Source of the DNA: Ananas comosus
Lineage: Eukaryota > Streptophyta > Magnoliopsida > Poales > Bromeliaceae
Direction of reading: 5' to 3'
NCBI RefSeq assembly: GCF_001540865.1
Contig: NC_033625.1
Coordinates: 7,370,806-7,434,805, forward strand
DNA length: 64,000 bases
Below are positions 1 to 11,639 of the stretch, one piece after another (within the stretch, counting starts at the first letter, position 1; each line of letters opens with the position of its first letter). The position numbers were made by a program, and so were the translations under genes. Below the pieces are notes generated by a model, which saw nothing but the letters and a program-made list of their open reading frames with translations, was not told the origin of the DNA and ran no database searches.

Positions 1-355
1 GGAGTCATTGGTGAGTGTCATATTATCTTAGGCACATTGTCGGTTTCTTCAATTTCTTGATCTATTAATGCTTTTTCTTTTTCTTCTGTACTCCAATTTC
101 ATGTGACATTTCGTCGAATATGACATCTCTACTTATAATTACTTTATTGGTAATTAATTATTGAGTTTGTAAGCTTTAGAATGCTCACTATAACTAGTAA
201 AGATACATTTTTCTCCTCGATCATCAACTTTTTTCTTCTCCTTGGGAATTTGTGCATAAGCAATGCATCCGAATATCTTGAGATTTTTAACTCCAAGTTT
301 ATATCCACTCCACCCATCTTCCGGTGTCATATTCTTTAGATTCTTAGTTGGACTC
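1..355 (-). pseudogene. Ty1/copia pol fragment (integrase C-terminal part)
   Basis: Read on the minus strand, this stretch gives the copia pol region that follows the integrase core, including phrases such as SPTKNLKNMTPEDGWSGYK and NLKIFGCIAYAQIPKEKKK, then SYSEHSKAYKLNN before a stop. It is the downstream continuation of the copia half at 14740-16660: the reading ends in AVACAIYLINRS at about 14740-14780 and resumes here with PTKNLKNM. The element was therefore one piece before the gypsy block at 356-14734 entered. The rest of its pol (reverse transcriptase, RNase H) and 3' LTR should lie left of position 1. Frames are broken, so it is a relic. Confidence 0.85.
351..355. repeat. Target-site duplication GACTC, left copy
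   Basis: GACTC immediately precedes TGTTG, the start of the left LTR; the same GACTC follows the terminal CAACA at 14735-14739. Removing the block and one GACTC rejoins the copia reading, which makes this the true pre-insertion target. Confidence 0.9.
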
Positions 356-646
356 TGTTGAGTTAATAAGGCGCGGCCAGGTGGTACACCGGTACTCCAC
401 CCAACTGTTCCTTAAGAGTAGAAATTTTTATGTACACCAGGAGCATCAGAAGAAGCACCGCATATAACTGAGGAAAATTATAGTAACCGCAAGCGGTTAC
501 AAGCGGTTCCGATCGGCTAGAAGTGGCCCCAAGAAATAGGGAGAGTGGCCGATCATGGGTGAAAAATAACTAATCAACATGGGCGCGTTATAAATAGGCA
601 AATAACACCCTGAAAAGAGGTCTTTGCATTTTCTAGTAGTAGTCTA
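356..646 (+). repeat. Truncated gypsy LTR (5' part)
   Basis: Begins TGTTGAGTTAATAAGG and follows the LTRs at 1312 and 14023 through the TATAAATA box near 589-596. It lacks about 45 bp after GAGGTCTT and stops at GTCTA (642-646). There it runs straight into sequence matching the extra-ORF region at 13351. GTCTA is present in both parents, so the break is a microhomology join. Confidence 0.85.
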
Positions 647-1311
647 GCCAAGTCAGGTACGCATCTGAGACACTCGGCCAAGTCCGGAGGCTTTTCCCTG
701 TTGAAGCCGATAGATATCAAGACTGGAGATGAATGGATCGGGCCTTCAAGGGGAGGCCATCGCTAGAATATGGGAAATCAGCATGGATCTGTTCGTCTGT
801 GAAAGAAGGACCTAAAATGAATCGAGAAGAGTCCGATTTGACGAACTGTCTAAGTATGTTATAATCCAAGAACGAAGAAGAAGGAAGAGGCGAAAGCAGC
901 GCCATTACTAAAACTAAGGAAAAGTGAAGAAAAACTCTAAGGATGGAAAGAAGAGGGTTAAAATTCAAATAGAAGAGAGAGAAGCGAAGAAGACGATAGA
1001 GAGAAGAAAAAGGCAAAAAAAATGCAGCTTGAGGAAGAAGCTTAGCGAAGAAAAAGGAAGCCGTCGCGTTGAATCGTCGCGTCGAAGCGAGTTCCGAGGC
1101 CGGCTATAATGATGAAGAGACGGCGGCAATTAAGATGAACTAATTAATGCCGCATATAAGACAAAAAGGGTGGCGAGATCGTGGCCGTAGAAAAGGAATG
1201 AATGGCTGAGACGAAACCGTACAAAGAATTTTAAATTGATTGCATCGTAAGTCGCGCCTCTAATCACGCCAGCTACCGAAGCGTCCGTTCGGAAGCTGCC
1301 AAGAGGGCAAT
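647..1311 (-). pseudogene. Remnant of antisense PMD extra ORF and its leader
   Basis: Near-identical to 13356-14022. On the minus strand an ATG at 905 opens a frame with DYNILRQFVKSDSSRFILGP, matching the N-terminus of the plant mobile domain proteins at 7814 and 13614, and the frame is cut at about 647 by the join to the LTR fragment. Bases 906-1311 are the leader between this ORF and the LTR, ending in a purine-rich tract AAGAGGGCAAT directly before TGTTGGG. Confidence 0.75.
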
Positions 1312-2022
1312 TGTTGGGCCAATAAGGGGCGGCCAGGTGGTACACCGGTACACCCAACTGTTCCTTAAGAGTAGGAATTTTTATGTACACCAGGAGCATC
1401 AGAAGAAGTACCACATATAACTGAGGAAAGTTACAGTAACCACAAGCGGTTACAAGCGGTTCCGATTGACTGAAAATAGCCCCGAGAAATAGAGAGAGTG
1501 GCCGATCATGGGTGAAAATTAACTAATCAACATGGGCGCGTTATAAATAGGCAAATAACGCCCTTAAAGGAGGTCTTTTCCCCGAGAACAGAAAACCACC
1601 TTTATTTCCTCTGCAATTTTTTTGCATTTTTTAGGAGTAGTCTACTTGTAACCCTTTACTTTCCCGCACTTTTTTTTTTTTCCTTAGGAGTAAAATTAAG
1701 CTAGATCAACCGAGTCTGTATACCCCAGGCACACTCGACCTTTGTACTATTTTCATAAGTTAACTTCAATATATAAGGGCATTCGGCTCATCGGCCGACC
1801 CAAATCTCAGTGTTTTCCGTACATTCGGCTCATCTAGCCGAACCGATTCCACAGTAAAAACTTTCGAACTCGGCTGATCCGATCCCTCATCAGCCGAATT
1901 GCTTGATCCAGTCGAAGAGCGCAAACTTCGGGGGTCACTAATCGTAGCCGTTCCTCATCCCTATACTCTTCCCGAGAGAGATCTTTAACCGGGTCAAGGA
2001 TCAGGGCATTCGGCTCTCAACA
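1312..2022 (+). repeat. Gypsy LTR, complete (711 bp)
   Basis: Starts TGTTGGGCCAATAAGG and ends CTCTCAACA. It carries the TATAAATA box near 1541-1548 and is collinear over its whole length with 14023-14734 and with the inverse of 6686-7405. A primer-binding-like sequence and gag follow, so it acts as the 5' LTR of the gag-pol copy. Confidence 0.9.
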
Positions 2023-2048
2023 ATTTTTGGCACGCCCGGTGGAACACC
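2023..2048 (+). other. Probable primer-binding site of gypsy element
   Basis: ATTTTTGGCACGCCCGGTGG follows the LTR end CAACA directly. TGGCACGCCCGG is complementary to a tRNA-like 3' end finishing ...GTGCCA. The matching tRNA is not assigned here. Confidence 0.65.
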
Positions 2049-2080
2049 AATTTAGGTAAATTTATATTTTTGTTGAAATT

Positions 2081-4387
2081 ATGGCTGATGATAACGCCAT
2101 GAATTTACGCAATAGGATTGTTCCTAGAAATTCTGGGAGCGATCAACCCAGCAACTCGGATAATACTGGAGAACGCCAAGCGGTCTTGCCTGTCGAAGGT
2201 GAAACGAGTGGTCAATCAGACCAACAAGAGCCTAGTTTGGCTCAAGCGCTTGGATAAATGACACAGGTCTTACAAGTATTGGACCAAAATAGTCATAGAA
2301 ACACTGCACGGTTAGACGCAGTATTAGCCGCAATCACGGCATCCAATGAGAATATTGCCCGAATAGGACAATTATTGACTCGTAATGAACAACCTGTAAC
2401 AGGCTTACAAGGACTTGTAATAACATCAGTGTTACAAAATCCTGTAACACCGACAAATTGTCAGCCCCAATATCAGAGGGCACCATTTCAGGCGGCTTAC
2501 AGACCGGCTATTGTTAATGCCGGTCAGTAGCCAGAGATAGCATGGGGATTACCACCTCCTCCGCCAGCAGCAGCATATCAGTCCCAAAATGTAGGGGTTA
2601 GAGCTGGGGGGCAGGCTCCGAATATATAAGGAGTTAACCCTGTTGTACGGAATTTCAGACTACCACAAGGACCAAATGTAGTACAAGCACAGGTTCCTTT
2701 ACAGGGGAACAATAATGAAATATACGCACAAATTGAAGAAGCCATCCGAAATACTTTCGGAGTTGGCGCAAGACCGGCAATGCGGCCTGTGTTTAAATCT
2801 CCTTACCCTGCGAATATAGACGCAGAGCATCCTTATCCGGCGAACTGGAAAATGCCTAAGTTTGACAAATTTTCTGGTGATGACACTGAAAACACGATCG
2901 AACATGTTGCGCGGTTTACGGCGCAATACCGAGAAGCCGCTGCAGATCCATTTTTAAAACTTAGATTATTTAATACCTCGTTAACCAAGACAGCTTTTAC
3001 TTAGTATACGAGTCTACCGGCTAATTCCGTCCGAGATTGGGATGAATTAGAAAGAAAATTTCATGAACAATTCTATAGATCAGAGCCAGAACTGTCAACT
3101 GCTGACCTGGCTCAATTTAGGCAGAGAACAGGGGAATCAGTTGAAGAATACTTAAACCGATTTAAAACGGCCAGGAGCCGTTGTTTTGTAAGGATGCCGG
3201 AATCAGAATTTGCCAAGATGGCATTTAACGGCTTGCATTTCAAAATAAAAGATCATTTTGAAGATAAATATTTTTCAAATCTTTTTGATTTGGGAGTTCG
3301 GGTTGCTCAATGTGAGCAATTCCGAAAAGAAAATAATGAAGATCGACCCATATGGGGCCGAAACAAAGATTGGAACAAAGGAAAAGAGAAGAATATCTCT
3401 TTCCTTGAAGAATCTTCAGCTCAAGAAGAGCCGAAAACATCTGAAGAAACAGAGGATTCAGCTGATGGAACCGAAATATACGTGGCGGAAATGGTAAAAA
3501 ACCGCCAGCCATATAAATATGCTTTGTTAAAGCCTGCTAAATCAAGTGAGGCAAAAGCACAAATATCAGCATATACTTATTCATTTGATGTATCGAAGAC
3601 CGATTTAATTTTTAATCGGTTGTTAAAGGATGGTCGAATTCAGCTACAGAAAAGTCAAACTATACCTCCTGGAGAAGAATTGAAAAGAAAAAAATACTGT
3701 AAATGGCACCATTCATGTAGCCATAGAACAAACGAATGTACTGCCTTTAAGAGGCAAATTTAAAAGGAAATAAATGAAGGTCGGCTCATATTTGCCGACC
3801 AAGAAAATAAAAATATGAAAATCGACAAGAATATGTTTCCATCGCAGGTCAATATGGTAGATATCAAGGGAAAGGCGGTCGCGGACAAGAAGACTACTGA
3901 AAGTATTGCCTACACCAAGAGAACGCTTCGGCTATGCATAAGATGCAAGGCCGAAATGACCAAGAAAGATTGGGAAGCAATCATCAATGAAAAGAAAATG
4001 CACAATGAATGGAGAGAATTCATGACGTTTCTTGAGGAATGGGAGAAAATTCTTGAAGGGGACAACAAGTCAAAGGATGGCTCAGATGAAGCCTCCAACG
4101 AGTCCGAACCAGAAGTCGACTCGGTGAAAAACAAGAAAGACTTGTTGATGCAAAAAGTTTTGAATAACTATTACAATAGCAGGAGAGAGGAACACAACAG
4201 CCGATGGAATTACCCAGAGAAACCATTCGGCTCAAAACAGAGATTTCTAGGGTATCCGCCGCACTGGCAACATCAAGCCAGGCCGAGACCAGAACCAGAG
4301 TTTGAGGGAATGACCGAGGGGGATATAGAATTCCTCGGTCGGAGATTAGTCAATGAGCTCGGCATGCAACCGTCGGCGAGAACATGA
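2081..4387 (+). pseudogene. Gypsy gag, one frame with five in-frame stops
   Basis: A single frame opens at ATG 2081 (MADDNAMNLRNRIVPRN) and runs to 4387. It is interrupted only by stops at 2255, 2528, 2627, 3002 and 3761, with no frameshift. The middle (about 2840-3330) is a retrotransposon gag capsid domain with the typical phrases LERKFHEQFYRSEPELS and RQRTGESVEEYLNRFKTARS. About 3690-3760 is a CX2-5C/H zinc-knuckle-like segment (CKWHHSCSHRTNEC). The C-terminal part is acidic and polar. The product would be the capsid protein of the particle that reverse-transcribes the element. Several stops are TAA or TAG where one C-to-T or G-to-A change would explain them, which fits decay of methylated DNA. 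Confidence 0.85.
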
Positions 4388-6685
4388 GAAAGAAGAGAAA
4401 TTTTAAGAAACTATTTAAGAACGATGAAAGTGCCGGCAAACGTGCCAATTGATTAGTAGCACGAAGCCAAACCATCGGCCAAATGGCAAGAGCCGATGTT
4501 AACAAAAACACAAAAGCGTCGGCAGCAGAGGTTGCAAGCCGAGGCAAGACAACATTATGAAAAAGCGAAAGGGATAAGATTGAACGTATGGAGACGACCA
4601 AATGAACCACAACATCCCTTTCGGCCGATGCGGAACGATCATGAAGCGGGCGGTTCGTCGCCCGTTCCTTAGCTAAAATCAAGGATAGAGCAGCCAATCA
4701 CAGCCGAACCTGAGAAGAAGGTAACTCGGAGAGAGCTAGAGGAGAAAATAGCCTCTCGAGACAATTATCAAGCGAGACAGATGGCTTCCCAAGGAAAGGG
4801 AGGCGCGAATGGAAAGCGACTGCTCAACCGAGACTACAAAGGAGTCTGAAGAAAAAAAACAGAAGATACAAAAAAAATCGGCTCATGAAGGTCCAACCGA
4901 TGTGAACATGGTATATACTCTGCCTTAATCGTTCAAAGCAGAGTATACCGAGTACGAAAAGATGGTGGATGAAGAAAATGGGCTCACAGTGGCCTAATTG
5001 CAGCTGGAGGACGCCAAACCGGCCGATTCGGTGGTTTTTGAGAAATCATCGGCCATGCAAACAAGATTTGTGAGGCCTCTGTTCATACGGGCCTTAATAT
5101 AAGGACGACCAGTAGGCCGAGTCATGGTGGATGGCGGAGCAATGGTCAACGTCATGCCTACTTCGTTCTTTAAAAAATTAGGCAAGAGTGAAGATGAGTT
5201 GAAGCTTACCGACACAATTATGACCGACTTCACCGGAAGCTGTCAACAATCTAAAGGAGTGCTCACAACCGAGAGTGCTCACAACCGGGATCACGGTAGG
5301 ATCTAAAACCCTAAGAACAGCATTTTTTGTAGTGGATGCAGATAGCCATTACAATTTACTGCTTTGGCGTGACTGGATTCATGCCAATGAATGTGTGCCC
5401 TCGACGCTGCATGGGAAGCTGTTCCAGTGGGTAGGAGATAAAGTGGAAGAGATCCGGGCCGAGGGGCGGCCCCGAATGGTGGACATTAATGTAGAAGGAA
5501 TCGGCCATATCAATTGAGCCGATACTGATCCTGATCAAATATCTTTTGTGAGGGTAACCGATGAAGGAGTACAACTAATCCTTATGAAAGATGAAGACGC
5601 CATAGTGGCAACCGAGGAGCAACCAAGTTGGTTAAAATGGAACATCAAAGATCAATAACCGAAGCTCTAGAAAAGCTTTGGCAGAATGAGCCGACCAACA
5701 AGGTCGGCTATGAAAATGATTCGGCCGACCAAGCCGATGAGATAACAGTTAGCAAGACAGCCGAACTGGCCGACAGTGATTTGTTAATGAAATCGGCCAT
5801 TAAGGCCGATAAAGAAATACGTGATGAACCGAAGAGGCGAACAACTGAGCTAAACATAGAGGAATCGCCTATTAAAGTCGGTGACAAGAAGTTAGAGACT
5901 CAGGATCCACTAGTAGAGGTGATTTTGGGATCCAACGAAGACAAGCGACCGACTTACATCAACGCTAAGCTTTCGGCTCAACAACAGGAGAAACTGAAAG
6001 AATTGCTAGTAGAATACAAGGACTGCTTCGCCTGGAGTTATGAAGAAATGCCAAGTTTGAGTCGAAAAATAGTAGAACATAGACTGCCTATTAAGAAAGG
6101 TTATAAGCCTTACAAACAGCCGGCTCGTAGATTTGAGCCGAGTATTGTACTTCAAATCAAGAATGAACTAGAAAATCTGTTGAAGGCCGGTTTTATTAGA
6201 GCGGCCCGTTATGTTGATTGAGTATCCAATATAGTTCCAGTACGAAAAAAGAATGGTAAACTTAGAGTTTGCATTGATTTTAGGAACTTGAATTTGACTA
6301 CGCCTAAAGACGAATATCCAATGCATATAGCTGATATGTTAGTGGATTCGGCAGCCGGGAATGAAATCCTGTATTTTATGGACGGACATGCCGGTTACAA
6401 TCAAATTTATATTGCCGAAGAAAATGTAGATAAAACGGCTTTTAGATGCCCAGGGTCTATTGGGACCTTTGAATGGGTAGTTATGCCGTTCGATTTGAAA
6501 AATGCCGGAACTACTTATCAGAGGGCAATAAATTTTATTTTTCATGACTTGATTGGCAAGACGTTGGAGGTTTACATCGACGATATAGTTGTAAAATCCA
6601 AATCACAAGTCGATCATTGGGCAGATTTAAAACTTGCCTTCGAAAGAATGAGAAAATATAAGTTGAAAATGAACCCTTTAAAATG
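4388..6685 (+). pseudogene. Gypsy pol: protease and reverse transcriptase, truncated
   Basis: 4388-5100 is too decayed to read as one frame. An aspartic-protease segment follows at 5124-5515, with the active-site phrase VDGGAMVNVMP and, after a frameshift, SHYNLLLWRDWIHANECVPS. The frameshift is caused by a 16-bp tandem duplication (5257-5272 and 5273-5288). A reverse transcriptase frame runs from 5628 to 6685, broken by one TGA at 6219. It contains PVRKKNGKLRVCIDFRNLN, FMDGHAGYNQI, CPGSIGTFEWVVMPFDLKNAG and the catalytic YIDDIVVKS. It stops abruptly at 6685, where the inverted LTR begins, so RNase H and integrase are missing from this copy. The reverse transcriptase copied the element RNA in the cytoplasm; nothing here can be functional. 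Confidence 0.88.
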
Positions 6686-7405
6686 TGTTGGGAGCCGAAT
6701 GCCCTGATCCTTGACCCGGTCAAAGATCTCTCTCGGGAAGGGTGTAAGGATGAGGAACGGATACGATTAGTGACCCACCAAGTTTGCGCCCTTCGACTGG
6801 ATCAAGATCAAGTGATTCGGCTGTTGAGGGATCGGATTAGCCGAGTTCGAAAGTCTCTACTGTGGAATCCGTTAGGCTGGATGAGCCGAATGTAAGGAAA
6901 ACACTGAGATTTGCATCGGCCGATGAGCCGAATGCCGTTATATATTGAAGTTAACTTATGAAAACAGTACAAAGGACGAGTGTGCCTGGGGCATACAGAC
7001 TCGGTTGATCTAGCTTAATTCTACTGCTAAGGAAAAAAAAAATAAGTACAGGAAAGTAAAGAGTTATAAGTAGACTACTAGAAAATGCAAAGAAATTGCA
7101 GAGGAAATAGAGGTGGTCTTCTGTTCTCAGGGAAAAGACCTCCTTTCAGGGCGTTATTTGCCTATTTATAACGCGCCCATGTTGATTAGTTACTTTTCAC
7201 CCATGATTGGTCACTCTGCCTATTTTTCGGGGCCACTTCCAGCTGATCGGAACCGCTTGTAACCGCTTGCGGTTACTGTAACTTCCCTCAGTTATATGCG
7301 GTGCTTCCTCCGATGCTCCTGGTGTACATAAAAATTCCTACTCTTAAGGTGTTCAGTTGGGTGGAGTACCGGTGTACCACCTGGCCGCACTTTATTAGCC
7401 CAACA
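6686..7405 (-). repeat. Gypsy LTR, complete, inverted (720 bp)
   Basis: Starts TGTTGGGAGCCGAATG and ends TTAGCCCAACA, the reverse complement of the LTRs at 1312 and 14023. It truncates the plus-strand pol and is followed by the extra ORF exactly as expected for the 3' LTR of a minus-oriented element. Confidence 0.9.
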
Positions 7406-7813
7406 ATTGCCGCCTCGGCAGCTTCCGAACAGACGCTTCGGTAGGTGATGTGATCCGAGGCGCGACTTCCGATGCAATCAATTTCAAATTCTTTGTACGG
7501 TTTCGTCTCAGCCGTTCATTCATTTTCTACGGCCACGATCCCGCCATCCTTTTTGTCTTACATGCGGGCATTAATTAGTTCATCTTAATTGCCGCCGTCT
7601 CTTCATCATTATAGCCGGCCTCGGAACTCGCTTCGACGCGACGATTTGACGCGACGGCTTTCTTTTTCTTCGCTAGGCTTCTTCCTCAAGCTTCATTCTC
7701 TTTGCCTTTTTCTTTTCTCTATCGTCTTCTTCGCTTCTCTCTCTTCTATCTGAATTTTAACCCTTTTCTTTCCATCTTTAGAATTTTTCTTTACTTTTCC
7801 TTAGTTTTAGTAA

Positions 7814-10800
7814 TGGCGCCGCTTCCGCCTCTTCCTTCTTCTTCGTCCTTGGTTTATAACATACTTAGACAGTTCGTCGAATCGGACCCTTCTCGATTCA
7901 TTTTAGGTCCTTCTTTCACAGGCAAACCGACCCCTACTGATTTCCCATATTCTAGAGATGGCCTCCCCTTGAAGGCCCGATCCATTTATCTCCAGTCTTG
8001 GTATCCATCGGCTTCAACAGGGAAAAGCCTCCGGACTTGGCCGAGTGTCTCAGATGCGTACATGACTTGGCTAGACCGGGTAGAAGCTGTCTACGGTGAT
8101 TTCTGGAGGAAAGTAGGTATTTATGAGGCGATCAAATTATTTCGGCACCGTCCTATAGCTGACAATCTTCTTTTAGCCGCTGCTCTCTGTTTTTGATCCC
8201 CTCCTTCCAACGTTTTTTTTTTAAAGGAGGACCCCTCACTCCTACTCTTTTTTATGTCGCCGCCATCATTGGCTTACGCCCTCATGGAGTTACCCTCTCC
8301 ATGTTTTACAATCCTGATGGCGTGTCTGATTTTGAGGCTCACCCTGACCTCAATGACCTGGCTTATTCCAAATTTCTCCGCAAGTTTGCAGGTGAATCTC
8401 TTACTGCGGTTACGAGGATGGAGCACACAGCCTTCCTTCTGTATTGATTATGCCATAATCTTTTTTGTACCCGTTCCCAGAAAATTAATCGAGATTGTCC
8501 CGATCGCCGTAGGTTTAGCTAACGGCGATAGATTAGCTTTAGGACCCTATTTTCTTGCTTTTGTCTATAGGAAGATTTTTGATTCTATCAAACCACTACC
8601 TTCGGGAGATGATGTAACCATCAGCTCTGGTTGTGGTGTTTTTTTATTTTTCCTAATATTTTTGCAAATTTATATTCCTGATTTGTGTCGAGATCCTTTA
8701 GATCTAAATTCGGCTGCTCAATATAATTCTTATGGGTTAGCTCTCGGCTGTCCACAGCCGAAGACATCGGGCCACCCTCTTGATTTTATTACTTATTTCC
8801 AGACTTTTTATGAATCGCGTCGACATTCTGCTATTTCCTGGTCTCCATTCGCTGATCGTCTCACTGGCCCATCCTGGTTCCTTACTCGGTACGAGGCCAT
8901 TCAAGGCGAATTGGCCTCTTCTCGTGCCAGTGAATATTCAGACGTATGATATTCTTTTTTGGCTCCAAGGGATCTGCATGTGGGGCTGAAATCGCACTCG
9001 AAGCTGCTGCCCGAGTACTGAAGTTTATTCCTCCCAGTACGTAGCGCGTCAATTTGGATTTGTACAAGCGATCCCTGCTCCAGCCAAATTCTTTACGGCC
9101 AATACAGCCGTCAATCGGCCTCTTACCAAAAGTATAGCCGAAGCTGATCGAATTTCGGCCATGGGGAACCGTCTTCGGCGGTTCTTCAAATTAGTAAGCT
9201 TCAGACTGAATTATACAGGTGTGGTGTTTTTCCGCTATACCGTGGCTTGGGATCAGTTTACTGATCGAGTCTTTGATTTATCCACAATTCGGGCACATTG
9301 CAAGACCATCCATCCACTTGGTAAATCCCTTGCTAATTCTTATACTTATTCTTCTTTAAAATGATTTCTACTTACTTTTCTTCCATAAATAGCGGTGCCT
9401 TTTCCGAGCAGTTCGGTTGATACCACTGCTCTATCCGCACCAAGGGAAGAATCGGAAGAAAACTCCGATCATAATTCTGACGTCCCACCTGCTTCTTCTG
9501 TAGTAAGCTCTACTTTTTTTTATTTGATTTTTCTTTTACTCATATGATTATTGCTTACTTTTATTTATCTGTTTCATATATAGTCAATTCCGACTTCTTC
9601 ATCGGTCCCAGCTTCAGAGAAACGACCGATGGAACCTGAACATTTTACTCCCCCACCGCCTCCAAAGCGGCACAAGTCGGTTGCTAAGAAACCGCTTTCT
9701 AAGAAAGCCGAAGGCATTTCTTCGGTTGATGTTTTGGAAAAAAGAGCCGAAGATACAGCTTCGGCTGATATTCCAAAAGAAAGAGCCAAAGAAACACCTT
9801 CGGCTGATGTTCCTGAGCCAATCAGGATTGAGGTAAATCAATTCAGTTGGCTAAGCTTAATCTTTCTTTTGTTTCGATTCATTTATTATTCTTCCTAACG
9901 AAACAGTCACCTCTTGGAGATACTTCAAGAGCCCGTTTCGCTTCTTCTTTGGGGACGACGATTGATAGACAAATCCGTCGAGAAGCCCGCCTCGAGAAGA
10001 AGCGAGAAGCAGAAAAGAAACGGGCCGCCCAAGAAATAAGCAGGGAAATGCCGACAAGTGATGTGGCACCACCATTATCTACTCCGACAGCAACAATAGA
10101 GAAGGAAGATGTAGGCACACCTTTGGAGGAGGGTGTTAAGGAGACAAGCATAGTATCTCACTCGACTAGTGAAGCCTCATCATCTGTTCCTAAAGACCCT
10201 CTATTTGCATCTCTTCATGCTCTGTTGGTTTCGAGTCCCAATTCCAATAAGGGAGACGACTCATCAACCGTCGTGATGTCAACAGACACTCAACAAAAAT
10301 TTGATGAGTGTCTAAAGTTGTATAGTCATGGTCTTCCATCCTTGGCTCGAAATTCAGAGCACTTTGATCGGCTATGCGCACTTTTGTTTGATTTAGCCGA
10401 TCGGCCAGACATTTCCATTAGCAAGTGTTTTGTAGAGACTTTATAATCTCAGCTTTCTTCTTTTTTATCTCGGCAACAATCTCTAACCGCCGAGTTTTTA
10501 TCTTTAGACCACCACTTCCATCAAGTCGACCACTTCAAATCGACAGTTCCTGAAGTGGCGACTCCAATATCTGACATAAATCGAGAAGATCAAACCTTAG
10601 AAAACTAAGAATCAGCTTTGCAGCAACGGATTGTAACTCTTAAGGAAGAACTAGCTGCGGCCGAATCGACTTTGGCTTGCACTTCTGAGCGTCGGTTTCT
10701 CTTGCAAGATCAACTGAGGATCAAGAGAGTGAAGGGATGAAACTTCAAGATAAGCTTTCTCAACTCTACAAAGTACATCCCCTCATGAAGCACAGGAGGA

Positions 10801-10868
10801 AAGCAGCCGAAATCGCTCAAGCCAACTTAATAGCCGAATGGAACCAACTTAAGGATTTACTATCTTGA
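7814..10868 (+). pseudogene. PMD (aminotransferase-like plant mobile domain) extra ORF, spliced
   Basis: ATG at 7814 (MAPLPPLPSSSSL) opens a plant mobile domain protein. Recognisable phrases are WPSVSDAYMTWLDRVEAVYG, GDFWRKVGIYEAI, GGPLTPTLFYVAAIIGLRPH and SFWRKV-type helices. Breaks are a TGA at about 8194, an indel in the T run near 8211-8221 and another near 8475. The domain continues to about 9320. The 3' half then has three short introns with GT-AG ends: 9321-9392, 9503-9583 and 9834-9906. Exon 3 encodes a proline stretch and basic NLS-like PPPPKRHKS, then three 13-residue repeats (AEGISSVDVLEKR type). The last part (10450-10868) is a coiled coil ending in IAEWNQLKDLLS. PMD proteins of the MAIN/MAIL1 type act in silencing in plants; carriage on gypsy elements, antisense to pol, is a known oddity. 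It is convergent with the integrase end at 10903. Confidence 0.8.
9711..9826 (+). repeat. Three 13-residue repeats inside the PMD ORF
   Basis: The reading gives KAEGISSVDVLEK, RAEDTASADIPKE and RAKETPSADVPEP in tandem, each unit 39 bp. The pattern basic-Ala-x-x-x-S-x-D-x-P/L-E is kept. It forms a flexible charged linker between the PMD and the C-terminal coiled coil. Confidence 0.75.
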
Positions 10869-10902
10869 TTCGGCTTGTTAATTGTAATATTCTAACTCTA
10901 AC

Positions 10903-11636
10903 TTAGTTCATTTCCCACATGGATGGGTAGTACTTTTTCAAATATTTTCCATTGATTGGCTTCTCATTTTTTAACCCATCTATGCTTTTTAAATAATATG
11001 CATTCCCTTTTGTAATTCTATTAACCTGAAATGGTCCTTCCTAATTTGGAGACCATTTTTCATATACTCGGTCCTTTCGACCGATTAGGAATATTAGCCT
11101 AAGAACCAAGTCTCCAACTGCAAAAAACTTAGCTCTAACTTTCTTATTGTATGCATTGCGTACTCGGCTTTGATAAGCTTGCAAATGATCTACCGCTATC
11201 AGCCGAGTTTCATTCATTCCTTCCATTCTTTCATTCATTAAAATTTTATATTCATCAGCCGTCAGTTCTTTTTGTTTTTCTACTCTCAGAGATGGAACTG
11301 TTATTTCGGCTGGTACTACGGCCTTATGGGCGTACACTAATTGAAACGACGTCATCCCTGCTGCCGTTTTTACTGAAGTTCGGCATGCCCATAATATTTC
11401 GGAAAGTTTTTCATTCCATTTTCTTGGATACTTTCCAATATGCCGCTTTATAAGATTTATAATTACCTTATTTGCGCCTCGGCTTGTCCATTGGCCTGAG
11501 CGTAATAAGGTGATGAATGGAGTAACTTAATCTTTCTGGATTCAACGAACCGAACAAATTGTCCTCCAGTAAACATTGTTCCTTGATCAGTTGTAATCGT
11601 CTCGGGAACTCCAAAACGATGAATTATAAAGTCTTC
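10903..11636 (-). pseudogene. Gypsy integrase, C-terminal half
   Basis: On the minus strand, 11636-11463 reads HRFGVPETITTDQGTMFTGG and then SPYYAQANGQAEAQIR, the second catalytic aspartate and the glutamate region of a DDE integrase. After frame breaks the reading resumes at 11355 with MTSFQLVYAHKAVVPAEITV and AYQSRVRNAYNKKVRAKFFA, the C-terminal DNA-binding part. It ends at a TAA at 10903-10905. This is the end of pol of the minus-oriented copy, and the PMD ORF on the other strand stops only 34 bp away. Confidence 0.85.
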
Positions 11637-11639
11637 AAT

